Source: Treponema parvum
GTDB lineage: Bacteria; Spirochaetota; Spirochaetia; Treponematales; Treponemataceae
NCBI RefSeq assembly: GCF_017893965.1
Contig: NZ_CP054142.1
Span: 496,001-560,000 of the forward strand
Direction of reading: 5' to 3'
DNA: 64,000 nt
Made by a program: the position numbers and the translations under genes. Shown piece after piece: positions 53,184 to 61,790 of this stretch; the first letter of the stretch is position 1; every line of letters starts with the position of its first letter. Below the pieces are notes generated by a model, which saw only the letters and a program-made list of their open reading frames with translations, ran no database searches and was not told the DNA's origin.

Positions 53184-56100
53184 GTTATCAAGCGGCCTTG
53201 CAGGAATTGTTTTTGCGGCTCTAGCGTTCTCGGGGGCGACGGTTCCCTTAGCGGCCGAAGCTGAGTACGGCGCGGGAAATTTTGAGTCTTCTGCAGCCGA
53301 AAAGTTATCACCCGAAGCGGTTCCTCCCGAGATTTTTTTATTCGGAGAAATACAGGCGGCTTATAACAGCGGTTTTTATCCGGGAACGGTTTCCCGCTCG
53401 GAAATATTTTTAAGAAATTATCCTTTTTCTACGTTTTTACCGCAGGTTTTAGTTTTTAAAGGCGAAAGTTTATTCCGTTTGTCCCGTTTTAGCGAAGCTA
53501 AAAGTGTCCTTGAAAAGGCTTTATCGTCTGCAAAGGACGACAAAAAACTTTTAATCGCTTCTTCATACTGGCTTGCCCGCACATGCCTGTCGCTGAAAGA
53601 CCTTCCCTCCGCACGAAATTTATTTTACAAAGCGGCTTCTGGTTCAAAAGAAAATGAAAAATCAAAATTTTTTTACGCTTCTTCGCTGTTTTACGCGGGA
53701 AAAACTTGCGTTTTTCAGCAGGATTATTTTTCCGCCGCACCTCTTTTTGAATACGTCATTGCAAACGGGCCGTTTTATTCCCCCGAAGAATATGAAGAAG
53801 CCGCCGTCCTTCTTGTTGACTCATACGTGCGTACAAGGCAGTTTGAAAAGGTTTTAAAAATTTATCCGTCTTTTGCCGCGATTTCACCGCCCGTAAACGA
53901 ACGGATTACGCTGTACGCCGGAGACTGCCAAGCGGCTCTTGGAAATTATAGAGAAGCTTACGATCTTTATGAAAAAGTTCTTGCCGGAAGCGAACGCGCT
54001 TTAGTTGTTTCGGCTCTGCAAAAAGCGTATGCGCTGTCTTCTTCGCATCCCGCAGAAATAAAAAAGGATCCGGGAGAAATACTTTCGTCCGTCGGCAAAA
54101 AGTTTTCCGATTCTTCTGATATTATCGATGAATTTTGGCTGAGGCTTGCCGTCGATTCATTCGAATCGAAAAATTATCCTAAGGCGAAAACATGTCTTTC
54201 TTCGATAAGTGAAAACGCCGCGGAACCCGTGCGGCACATAAGAGCCGTTTACAATGCGGAGTTGATCTTGAAGGAGGGCGGATCGGAAATCCCGGCAGCG
54301 GCCGAAGCGGACAAAAAATCCGGCGGGGCGAACGCAAATTCAAGATCGGTTAAAAATTCCGGCGGCGAAAGTCTCAGCGCCAGAGCGTTAGCCGCAGAAA
54401 CTTATCTTTTACCGGTTCTGAAAGAATATGAAAACGATTTAGCAGGGCTTGAAAGCGGATTATATGAAGACGTTTTAAAACGCCTTGCCCGATATTCGGC
54501 TTTGCGTCAAGACTGGGACGCTTGTTTTAAATATCTTTCCCGCATAAAAAAACCTGACGCCGATTCGCTTTATTGGAAGGCCCTTGCCGAATATAAGACC
54601 GGAAGTACGGCGGCTGCGGTTTCTTCACTTGAAACGGAAATCGAAGGAAGCGCCGCATGGAAACACAGCGGTGAAAGCAGGCTTTTATACGCTCTTGTTT
54701 TATCGGCTTTAGGCAGCGGTTCCGACGGAAAAAGCGGCAGCGCTGACGGGAAAAACGGAGATCCTCTTGAAAAAGCCTTGGCTGTATTTTCGGATCTGGA
54801 AAGGGATTCTTTATTGTCCGATCGAATGCGTTTAAATTACGTAAATATTTTGATACGCACGGGAAAAAATAAAGAAGCTGCCGCAGCGGCAAGGTTGTCG
54901 CCTCTTTCCGAAGCGCCGTATTATGCCGCTCTCGCCGATTTTAATCTCGGCGACTGGAATTCCGCTATAAAAGAATTTTCAAAATATCTGTCCGATAAAA
55001 ATGCGGAGCCTAAATACAAAGCTTTTGCGCAATTTTATATCGGTTATGCGCAATACCGAAATTCCGATTTTGCCGCGTCTTATAAGACCCTCGTCGCCTT
55101 CGCCGGTCAATATCCTTCGCACGAGTTGACATGGAACGCCTATATGACATCTGCCGCAGCCGCCGTTCAGTCGGGAAACCTCAAAGGCGCGGAAAGCTCG
55201 GCCGAAGATGCTCTTAAAATTTCAATATCGCCGAGTAAAAGGCGTAAAGCTTCTCTTTTATGTGCGGGAATCTATTCTGACACTGGACAATTTGAAAAAG
55301 CGGCCTCGCTTTTAAAACCTTATTCAGTGCAAAGAGATGAATTTGCCGTGCAGTGCAGGTATGAACTTGCGCAGATCTATGAAAAAGACAAAAAAATCAA
55401 AGAAGCGGACTTACTGTATGCCTCTATAACCGAAGATTTTCCACGTAGTACGCTTACGGAAGACGCCTTGTATCGCCGCGGAGAGCTTTATTACGCCGCA
55501 AAAGATTATAATGCCGCCGTCAAACGTTTTGAAGAGTATATAAGAAAATTCCCGTCGGGGAGATTCTACGATGCCGCGATGTATTTTTGTGCGGAAAGTC
55601 TTGCCGCGCTGGGGTTCACCGATAAGGCTGTTCTTCAATACGAACTTTTTTTGAGCGCCATGCCCGAAAGCGCATACCGCTATGCCGCCGTAAAAAATTT
55701 GTGTTCGCTTTACAGGCATGCGGGAGATTACCGATCTGCTTTGGCTGAAGCGAACAGGCTCTTATCCGAATACGGCCGGCAGGCGAAAGACGACAAGATC
55801 GACGATCAAATCAAAGAACTTGAACGGCTGGTTGCCGGAAGCGATATAAAAATCGTACAAAAAATATCCGAATATGAAAATTCGGGCGGACTTAACACGC
55901 CTGCCGGCCGCAAAGCCGGTACGGAACTTGCCGCATTGTATTCAAAATCGCCCGATATGCAGGAAAAGGCGATCTCTCTTTCCGCACAGCTGCTCGCCGT
56001 ACAGAAAAAGAACCTTGATTCGGAAAGTCTGTTCGCCGCTAAAAACGCAGTTTTGCTCGCTTCGTATCGCCGCCGTCAAGAAAAAAATGCCGAAAGCGCA

Positions 56101-56307
56101 AAGCTGTATCTTGACGCGGCGTCTTATTACCGCATGAGCGCCGACGAAGATTCCGCGGCGGCCGCTTTGTACGGAGCCGTAGAGGCCTTTGACGCTTCGT
56201 CGCAGTACGGCAACGCGAAAGAGACGGCGGCTCTGCTTGAAAAGCTTTATCCCGAAAGCGCGCAAAATATGGGAGCGAAGCGTATTGTGGAGAAATACCG
56301 AATGTGA
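53053..56307 (+). CDS. Large exported TPR protein of the ExbBD-TonB operon
   Basis: A 1084-residue protein of about 15-20 tetratricopeptide repeats (ALSSAKDDKKLLIASSYWLA, AVKRFEEYIRKFPSGRFYDA, AVLQYELFLSAMPESAYRYA are typical), with an internal Gly/Ser/Ala-rich loop. A hydrophobic export signal lies at about residues 47-68 (GIVFAALAFSGATVPLAAEA). The TTG start has GGAGG at 5-base spacing but overlaps the previous gene by 131 bases; in-frame TTGs at 53125 and 53134 are alternatives. The repeats resemble periplasmic BamD/YbgF-type lattices. Likely an envelope scaffold for the TonB system. Confidence 0.8.
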   Translation: MTVRFLKMLKSCPYRILCSDIKTILYILSGSERRIDFSRKLKSRLSSGLAGIVFAALAFSGATVPLAAEAEYGAGNFESSAAEKLSPEAVPPEIFLFGEIQAAYNSGFYPGTVSRSEIFLRNYPFSTFLPQVLVFKGESLFRLSRFSEAKSVLEKALSSAKDDKKLLIASSYWLARTCLSLKDLPSARNLFYKAASGSKENEKSKFFYASSLFYAGKTCVFQQDYFSAAPLFEYVIANGPFYSPEEYEEAAVLLVDSYVRTRQFEKVLKIYPSFAAISPPVNERITLYAGDCQAALGNYREAYDLYEKVLAGSERALVVSALQKAYALSSSHPAEIKKDPGEILSSVGKKFSDSSDIIDEFWLRLAVDSFESKNYPKAKTCLSSISENAAEPVRHIRAVYNAELILKEGGSEIPAAAEADKKSGGANANSRSVKNSGGESLSARALAAETYLLPVLKEYENDLAGLESGLYEDVLKRLARYSALRQDWDACFKYLSRIKKPDADSLYWKALAEYKTGSTAAAVSSLETEIEGSAAWKHSGESRLLYALVLSALGSGSDGKSGSADGKNGDPLEKALAVFSDLERDSLLSDRMRLNYVNILIRTGKNKEAAAAARLSPLSEAPYYAALADFNLGDWNSAIKEFSKYLSDKNAEPKYKAFAQFYIGYAQYRNSDFAASYKTLVAFAGQYPSHELTWNAYMTSAAAAVQSGNLKGAESSAEDALKISISPSKRRKASLLCAGIYSDTGQFEKAASLLKPYSVQRDEFAVQCRYELAQIYEKDKKIKEADLLYASITEDFPRSTLTEDALYRRGELYYAAKDYNAAVKRFEEYIRKFPSGRFYDAAMYFCAESLAALGFTDKAVLQYELFLSAMPESAYRYAAVKNLCSLYRHAGDYRSALAEANRLLSEYGRQAKDDKIDDQIKELERLVAGSDIKIVQKISEYENSGGLNTPAGRKAGTELAALYSKSPDMQEKAISLSAQLLAVQKKNLDSESLFAAKNAVLLASYRRRQEKNAESAKLYLDAASYYRMSADEDSAAAALYGAVEAFDASSQYGNAKETAALLEKLYPESAQNMGAKRIVEKYRM

Positions 56308-58022
56308 AAAAACGATGGAAAAGACGAGGTTTTGATTTTATGAATATCAGTGTGAACGAGATAAAAAACGGCTGCTTGGGCTGTCCGGTTAAATTTTTTA
56401 TATTTGCGTCTTTGCTTTTTTTATGCATTTCAGTGTCGCATACGGAAGAAATAATCTTGCCCGACATGGAAACGGTTGTTTCCGGTAACGAAGTTCTTAC
56501 GGTAAAAGACGCTCTGCCCGATTTTTCCGACGTAATTGTAGATGAAAACACCGCGGCCGGAAACTTTGTAAAGCTGCCCGATCATACCTGGAGTGAAGGT
56601 TCTCTTACGGAAACCGCCGACGAAAAAACAAAAGAAAAGGATATCTTTGCAGAAGGGCTTGTGGGCGGCGGTTATCCTGAGTTTTTTACAGGAGATTTTT
56701 CGGTTTATCGGTCTTCGGGCGAAAATCCGTTTTTGCTGGGCTTTTTTCATGAAAGCTCCGCAGGATATTCCCGAAAAGACGCCTCCGACGGTTTTTTTGA
56801 CGACACGACTAAGATTTACGGCGATAAAACTTTTACGCTTCCTTCTTCCGTTTGGAAATTCTCAGGCTCGTATGAAAAAAACGGTAACGGCATGCAAAAT
56901 GTTTCTCCCGTATTTTACGACGTTTCAAAACGGAATTTGGGCGGAAGGGTAGAAGCGGGTTTTCATCCTTCGGATATTTTTGAGCTGACTTTTTCCGCCG
57001 GAGCTTCGTGGTACGGCCGTTATGCAGGAAAAAAGAATTCGTCCTCCGTTTCGGCTCCTGAAGAAGGCGCTTCGATATTCCTTTTGGATCCCTTTGTCCG
57101 CGCATCTTGGGAAATAGGACAGGTTAAATTGAAAGTTTTAGCGGATTATAAACAGCAGAATAATATTGCGGGTGATGAAAACATAACGTCCTCGGAATTT
57201 GACGCGCAGGCCGCTCACAGAGGCCGCCTTGGAGCGGATATAAGCTGGTCGAACGGCATTTTTACCGTTTTTGAAGAAGTTTCCGCCGTCGCGGGAACTG
57301 CGATCGGAAGCGACCGCAAAATTATCGTTCCTTTTACGCTCGGCTTTGAGATAAAAGCGGAACCGTCGTTTATGAGCGGCCCGTTCGTGTTTTCAGCTCA
57401 AGGAGGAATATCTTCAGTGCAGGAAACGTATTCCATGCTTGAAAAGAAGTACGGCTTTGCCGTTCTAAATTTTATTCCTCCTGAAACAACGGACTGGTAT
57501 GTTTATGTTCGGACGGCTTTTCCTGTAAACGCAAATCTTACTTTTAACGGTTCCGCCGAATACCGTAAAACCGCATTCGGCAACGGCGTTTGGCAGCCGG
57601 ATTACGAGAGAGCTTTGCCGTCCGGAATGTACGGATTTTCCGAAACCGAGCGCGAGCTTTTGAAAACAAAGGCGGATATTTCGTTTTATGCGGGAATATT
57701 TACGTTTTCGGCTTTGTGGACTGCAGAGTGGAAAGACATTCCGGTGCTTGAAAGCAGGCATTTGGCGGAATTCGCCGCGTCCGTGCAAAGCTCCGACGCC
57801 CGCACGGGAGCCGACCTTTCTCTGGGATTTGAAGCGGGCGAGGGCGCCGATAAAACTCCTGTAATTGATTTTGCAAGCTTTGTTCGTTTTACTTCTGCAG
57901 TCCGCATTGCGGTGCAAGTGGATGATATTGTAAAATTGGCTGCCGGCAGGCTGAGAACCTACGCCGGTAAATACGGTGCAAGGAGCGGCAGCGCCGCCCT
58001 TTTGGTAAAATTCTTTTTCTAA
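56304..58022 (+). CDS. Putative outer-membrane beta-barrel protein
   Basis: A 572-residue protein with an N-terminal export signal (VKFFIFASLLFLCISVSHTE) and alternating aromatic beta-strands through the C-terminus, which ends LLVKFFF with the terminal Phe expected of outer-membrane barrels. The GTG start overlaps the TPR gene's stop (GTGA); an ATG 36 bases later is an alternative. No TonB-dependent plug motif is apparent. Its position between the TPR gene and exbB suggests it is the channel energised by ExbBD-TonB. Confidence 0.65.
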   Translation: MKKRWKRRGFDFMNISVNEIKNGCLGCPVKFFIFASLLFLCISVSHTEEIILPDMETVVSGNEVLTVKDALPDFSDVIVDENTAAGNFVKLPDHTWSEGSLTETADEKTKEKDIFAEGLVGGGYPEFFTGDFSVYRSSGENPFLLGFFHESSAGYSRKDASDGFFDDTTKIYGDKTFTLPSSVWKFSGSYEKNGNGMQNVSPVFYDVSKRNLGGRVEAGFHPSDIFELTFSAGASWYGRYAGKKNSSSVSAPEEGASIFLLDPFVRASWEIGQVKLKVLADYKQQNNIAGDENITSSEFDAQAAHRGRLGADISWSNGIFTVFEEVSAVAGTAIGSDRKIIVPFTLGFEIKAEPSFMSGPFVFSAQGGISSVQETYSMLEKKYGFAVLNFIPPETTDWYVYVRTAFPVNANLTFNGSAEYRKTAFGNGVWQPDYERALPSGMYGFSETERELLKTKADISFYAGIFTFSALWTAEWKDIPVLESRHLAEFAASVQSSDARTGADLSLGFEAGEGADKTPVIDFASFVRFTSAVRIAVQVDDIVKLAAGRLRTYAGKYGARSGSAALLVKFFF

Positions 58023-58045
58023 AATATATTCAGCGAGGTGATGTG

Positions 58046-58657
58046 ATGTTCGATTTATTGCGATCAGGCGGGCTGTTGATGATTCCCATTTTTTTATGTG
58101 CAGTCGCCGGAACCTTTATCATAATAGAACGCAGTTATTATTTTTTTTCGATTAAAAAGCGCGACGGCGAATTGAATTTGCTGCTTGATAAGAGTCTTAT
58201 GCAAAACGATTTTCAAACCGCTCAAGCGGATTGTGTCGCCGCCGGAACTCCCGCCGCGCAAGTTATAAAAAAGGCTCTTGAATGCCGCCGTTGGGCTGAA
58301 GACGATTTAAAAGAAGCCGTTTCTGCCGAAATGAACGCCGTGATACCGCAGTTTGAGCATTTGCTCACGCCGCTGGGAACCATAGCGAATATTTCCACCT
58401 TACTGGGGCTTCTCGGAACCGTCACAGGCAACATTAAGGCCTTCGGCGTTTTGAGCGCGGGCGGTTCTATGGGAGATCCCGCTTCGCTTGCAGGCGCGAT
58501 CGGAGAAGCGCTCCTTACAACTGCGGCCGGACTTTCCGTTTCAATTCCGGCTCTTATATTTCACAATTATTTTGTGTCGCGGGTAAATCGCCGTATTGCG
58601 GAAATGGAATCTGCTGTAACGTCGGTTTTATTGCGTTTGTCGGGAAGGATTCACTAA
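58046..58657 (+). CDS. exbB: ExbB/TolQ/MotA-family proton-channel protein
   Basis: A 203-residue inner-membrane protein with three membrane helices (LMIPIFLCAVAGTFIIIERS, then LLGLLGTVTGNIKAF and LLTTAAGLSVSIPALIFHNY). It forms the proton channel with ExbD. The GTG one codon earlier is an alternative start, but the GAGG spacing favours this ATG. It is directly followed by exbD. Confidence 0.9.
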   Translation: MFDLLRSGGLLMIPIFLCAVAGTFIIIERSYYFFSIKKRDGELNLLLDKSLMQNDFQTAQADCVAAGTPAAQVIKKALECRRWAEDDLKEAVSAEMNAVIPQFEHLLTPLGTIANISTLLGLLGTVTGNIKAFGVLSAGGSMGDPASLAGAIGEALLTTAAGLSVSIPALIFHNYFVSRVNRRIAEMESAVTSVLLRLSGRIH

Positions 58658-59065
58658 ATGCGCGTAAAACGAAGAAACGGTTTAAAAGCCAGCGTCGACC
58701 TTGTTCCCATGATAGACGTGGTTTTTCAGCTTATACTTTTTTTTCTTGTCTCGACGACTTTTGCAGTGCTGCCGGGTATAAGCGTAGCCCTGCCTGAAAG
58801 TTCTACGGCAAAATCGGTCGCCTCCGCAGGAATAACGATCACTGCGGAAAAAAACGGCGATATGTATTTTAACGAACTTAAAGTCTCTTACCGGGCTTTG
58901 GATGAAAACCTCGCCGCTTTTGACACCGGAGAGAAGCTTAGGGAAGAATATCCTGTCACCCTTGAAGCCGACAGTGAAGTTACCAACGGGACTATCGTGC
59001 GTATTTTTGACGTATTAAGAAAAAACGGATTTTCCGCGGTAAATCTCAGGACGACTAAAAAATGA
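58658..59065 (+). CDS. exbD: ExbD/TolR-family protein
   Basis: A 135-residue protein with one N-terminal membrane helix containing the conserved Asp (DLVPMIDVVFQLILFFLVST) and a periplasmic domain. It partners ExbB to couple proton flow to TonB. The start is immediately after the exbB stop, and it overlaps tonB by 4 bases. Confidence 0.9.
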   Translation: MRVKRRNGLKASVDLVPMIDVVFQLILFFLVSTTFAVLPGISVALPESSTAKSVASAGITITAEKNGDMYFNELKVSYRALDENLAAFDTGEKLREEYPVTLEADSEVTNGTIVRIFDVLRKNGFSAVNLRTTKK

Positions 59066-60159
59066 ATTTTGTGAGAAGGCTTGCCGATCATATTTTTATT
59101 ATCCATAAAGACGACGACGTTAATACGAAAGGCAGAAAGCTGGCTTTTTCGGCGACGGCCTGTATTTGGATTGTCTTATGCGTATTATCGGTGTCGGTGC
59201 ATTTTAAACCTTCCGTTCCCGAATATAAAGAAATTCGTATAACGCTTACCGAACCGCAAAATTTAAAAACTCTTGCAAAGCTTGCGACGCCCTCAGCAGA
59301 GCCGCGTTCATACTCCGCTCAAACTTCGCAGCCCGCGCAAAAAGAGTCGACGCGTGAAACTTCGCCGGAGGTTTCTCCTGTGCAGACTTCGCCCGCTTCA
59401 AAAACGCCTTCGCCTTCAAGCCAGCCTGCCCGACAAGCTCCAAAATATACGCTTTCAAAGCCCACGTATGCTAAAAGCAATGAAGAGCTTTTGGCCGAAC
59501 AGCTTTCTTCTCGAAAAAAGACCGAATCGAGCGAATGGAACGACAGCGTTTTTAACGACGGCGCAAATACCGTAGTTTCCGGCTCGGCGGGCACTGTCCG
59601 GCAAAAGCGGATTGCAGATTCCGACGCTGTGCGCGGGAGCTCGGGAAGCGCTGCAAGTTCCGCTTCCGAGCCGGCATCCGGCGTGTCGTCATCGTCAGAT
59701 TCGCGGTTTTCTCAGGAAAATTTGAACGTTTCCGGCAGCGTAAAAGAGTCTCTAAGCGGTATCGGAGCGATACGCCCGCGTTCTTTTTCTTCTTCAGGGA
59801 ATTCCGTTACGTCTACCGCTTTGCTCGGCGCCGCTTCTTATTCTTCTTCGGACGGCGGGGCGTCGGGAATTTCCATAGCGATGACGGACGGAAGCGTGCG
59901 CCGGCTTTTGGAGCCTAAGGAACCTGTGATTCGTATTTCAAACAAGAATGCCGAATCTATTGAAACGTCGGTAGAACTGAAAATCAAGTTTAGAATCTTG
60001 CCTAACGGGAACGTTCTGCTCTCCGGAATAACTATGCCGTCTTCGTCTTTGTCGCCTGCAGTTCAAACTGAAATAAAGGAACAGATCGTAAAATGGCGTT
60101 TTGCGCAATCTTCATCCGAAAGTACGGCAGTATTCGATCTTACGATCGTAAAAAAATAG
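59062..60159 (+). CDS. tonB: TonB-family energy transducer
   Basis: A 365-residue protein with one N-terminal membrane helix (SATACIWIVLCVLSVSVHF), a long Pro/Ser/Ala-rich spacer (residues about 70-260) that would span the periplasm, and a C-terminal TonB-like domain (ELKIKFRILPNGNVLLSGIT, then VKWRFAQ). It is last in the operon. The C-terminal domain is short, so the match is by position and architecture as much as sequence. Confidence 0.75.
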   Translation: MNFVRRLADHIFIIHKDDDVNTKGRKLAFSATACIWIVLCVLSVSVHFKPSVPEYKEIRITLTEPQNLKTLAKLATPSAEPRSYSAQTSQPAQKESTRETSPEVSPVQTSPASKTPSPSSQPARQAPKYTLSKPTYAKSNEELLAEQLSSRKKTESSEWNDSVFNDGANTVVSGSAGTVRQKRIADSDAVRGSSGSAASSASEPASGVSSSSDSRFSQENLNVSGSVKESLSGIGAIRPRSFSSSGNSVTSTALLGAASYSSSDGGASGISIAMTDGSVRRLLEPKEPVIRISNKNAESIETSVELKIKFRILPNGNVLLSGITMPSSSLSPAVQTEIKEQIVKWRFAQSSSESTAVFDLTIVKK

Positions 60160-60191
60160 CTTTATCGGTTTTGAAAACCGCGCTAAGTTTC

Positions 60192-60497
60192 CTACACTTT
60201 TAGCAAAACTTTTTCCATGCTCTTTGAATCCGACATTTTAGGATAAGTAATTATTTCAAGCCCCATCCCCAAACTATCCAGATAATCTATCAATGTTGAA
60301 ATTTTTATATCTTTTCTCTTTTCGATTTTTGAAACTGATGACTGAGTAAAATTTGTCATTTCCGACTGTTTTACGTTTCTTTCTTCACGAAGTTCGGCTA
60401 ATCTTATGGCCATAATATCCCGCTCCGCCTTTATCTGCGCGCGTTTTACGGATTCAGGCGACATTTTACATTTCATCATTTTTATTGCGTCTTTCAT
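60192..60497 (-). CDS. higA: HigA-type XRE antitoxin
   Basis: A 101-residue Cro/C1-type helix-turn-helix protein (RLAELREERNVKQSEMTNFT, SSVSKIEKRKDIKISTLIDY). It follows and overlaps the toxin gene by 32 bases, the toxin-first order typical of higBA. A GGAGA ribosome site precedes its ATG. It would bind the promoter at 60853-60882 together with the toxin to autoregulate. Confidence 0.88.
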   Translation of the reverse strand: MKDAIKMMKCKMSPESVKRAQIKAERDIMAIRLAELREERNVKQSEMTNFTQSSVSKIEKRKDIKISTLIDYLDSLGMGLEIITYPKMSDSKSMEKVLLKV

Positions 60498-60846
60498 TTT
60501 CTATTCTCCGTTCATGTTCCTCAAGAATTGTAATTGCTTTTGTAACCAGATCTTTATAAAACTTTTTCTGATCTTTACTTTTTTTGTCACCGCCGATCAG
60601 CAAAAACGTATTTCTTTTTGAATCAAAGTAATACGCTATCCTAAGTAAATGCTTTTGTGTTTGATTCCTAAGCTCCTTTAAATTCTTATATTTTTTTACT
60701 CCATGCAGGACATCAGCATACGGCCGTGGCAAATTCGGTCCAAACCGGTGAAGAAGTAAAACCCGTTCCAATACGGCTTCTTTACATTCTTCATCCAAGG
60801 TCTCAAACCAAGCATCATATTCATCTGATGAGGCTACATTCCACAT
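60466..60846 (-). CDS. higB: HigB/Gp49-type toxin
   Basis: A 126-residue RelE-superfamily toxin: MWNVASSDEYDAWFETLDEE, FGPNLPRPYADVLHGVKKY, NLKELRNQ, LLRIAYYFDSKRNTFLLIGG and DKKSKDQKKFYKDLV are the conserved blocks of this ribosome-dependent mRNA interferase family. The longest frame begins 12 codons further at a TTG that is part of the -35 box, so the ATG used here is correct. It lies 6 bases after the -10 with no ribosome site. Confidence 0.88.
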   Translation of the reverse strand: MWNVASSDEYDAWFETLDEECKEAVLERVLLLHRFGPNLPRPYADVLHGVKKYKNLKELRNQTQKHLLRIAYYFDSKRNTFLLIGGDKKSKDQKKFYKDLVTKAITILEEHERRIENERRNKNDEM

Positions 60847-60852
60847 ATCTAT

Positions 60853-60882
60853 AATATATGAACTAAAGTGAATATTTGTCAA
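60853..60882 (-). promoter_or_regulatory. higBA promoter, leaderless toxin
   Basis: On the minus strand TTGACA (60877-60882), 18-base spacer, TATATT (60853-60858). The higB ATG starts 6 bases later and has no ribosome site. Confidence 0.72.
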
Positions 60883-61027
60883 TAAAAAAGCGACCTTGCC
60901 GCGGCGATAAATTTTCCGCCGAGAATATGGCCGTTTTTTATGTTACCAAGCAATTTCCCTTCTCCGCCTTTATCTCTGCATGTTTTACGGATTCAGGCGG
61001 TATTCCTATCTTTAATATTTTTACAAC

Positions 61028-61057
61028 TCGACATATCCGTGTAAGATATTATATAAT
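61028..61057 (+). promoter_or_regulatory. Promoter of the HAD gene, leaderless
   Basis: TCGACA (61028-61033), 18-base spacer, TATAAT (61052-61057), then 6 bases to the ATG with no ribosome site. Confidence 0.7.
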
Positions 61058-61063
61058 AAAAGA

Positions 61064-61747
61064 ATGAAAGATTTTGAGGTAATAGCTTTTGATATAGACG
61101 GTACTCTGTATCCTTCCTGGCGGCTTAACTTAAAAATATTTCCATATATCCTTTCTCATCTGCGTTTTTTTTTACAGTACGGTAAGGTAAGAAAAATTCT
61201 TCACAGGACGGCTCCGCTGGCGGATTTTTTTGAATATCAGGCAAGGCTTTTGGCAATAGAGATGAAGTGTACCGCTGCGGAAGCAAAAGAAAAGATCGAC
61301 ACTATTGTGTACAAGGGGCTTAGACCTTTTTTTGATTCTTTAACCCCTTACAAAAATGTTGAAGAGACTTTCCGTAAATTAAAAGAAGCGGGTTACAGGC
61401 TTGCGATTTTGTCCGATTTTCCGCCCGAACAAAAGGGAGCTATCTGGGGAGTTATACCGTATTGCGAAACTGTTTTAGGAACGGAAACTATCGGCGCTCT
61501 TAAACCGTCCAAATATCCGTTCGGAATTTTATCGATGGTGCTTAAGGTCCCTCCCGAAAAAATACTTTACGTTGGAAACAGTATTCGTTTCGATGTGAAC
61601 GGCGCAAAAAACGCCGGGATGAAGACCGCTTATCTTGAACCGTGGTATCGGAGGCTGTTTCATATAAAATGTCCTAGCGCCGATATTTGTTTTGCCGATT
61701 ACAGGAAGTTTCAGGACATCATATTGGAAGGAACGCCGGGAAATTGA
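61064..61747 (+). CDS. HAD-family hydrolase
   Basis: A 227-residue HAD phosphatase. Motif I is FDIDGTLYPS, motif II is ILSDF, motif III is ALKPSKYPFG, and motif IV is YVGNSIRFDVNGAKNAG. The cap is helical. The substrate is unknown. It is followed 43 bases later by the coiled-coil gene on the same strand. Confidence 0.86.
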   Translation: MKDFEVIAFDIDGTLYPSWRLNLKIFPYILSHLRFFLQYGKVRKILHRTAPLADFFEYQARLLAIEMKCTAAEAKEKIDTIVYKGLRPFFDSLTPYKNVEETFRKLKEAGYRLAILSDFPPEQKGAIWGVIPYCETVLGTETIGALKPSKYPFGILSMVLKVPPEKILYVGNSIRFDVNGAKNAGMKTAYLEPWYRRLFHIKCPSADICFADYRKFQDIILEGTPGN

Positions 61748-61790
61748 AATCCCCGGATTCATAAATACTTTGGACTTCGTTATGTCTTGA

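Noticed and set aside
60847-60882. Upstream TTG start of higB
   Set aside because: The TTG is part of the -35 hexamer and HigB proteins begin at the MWxV motif.
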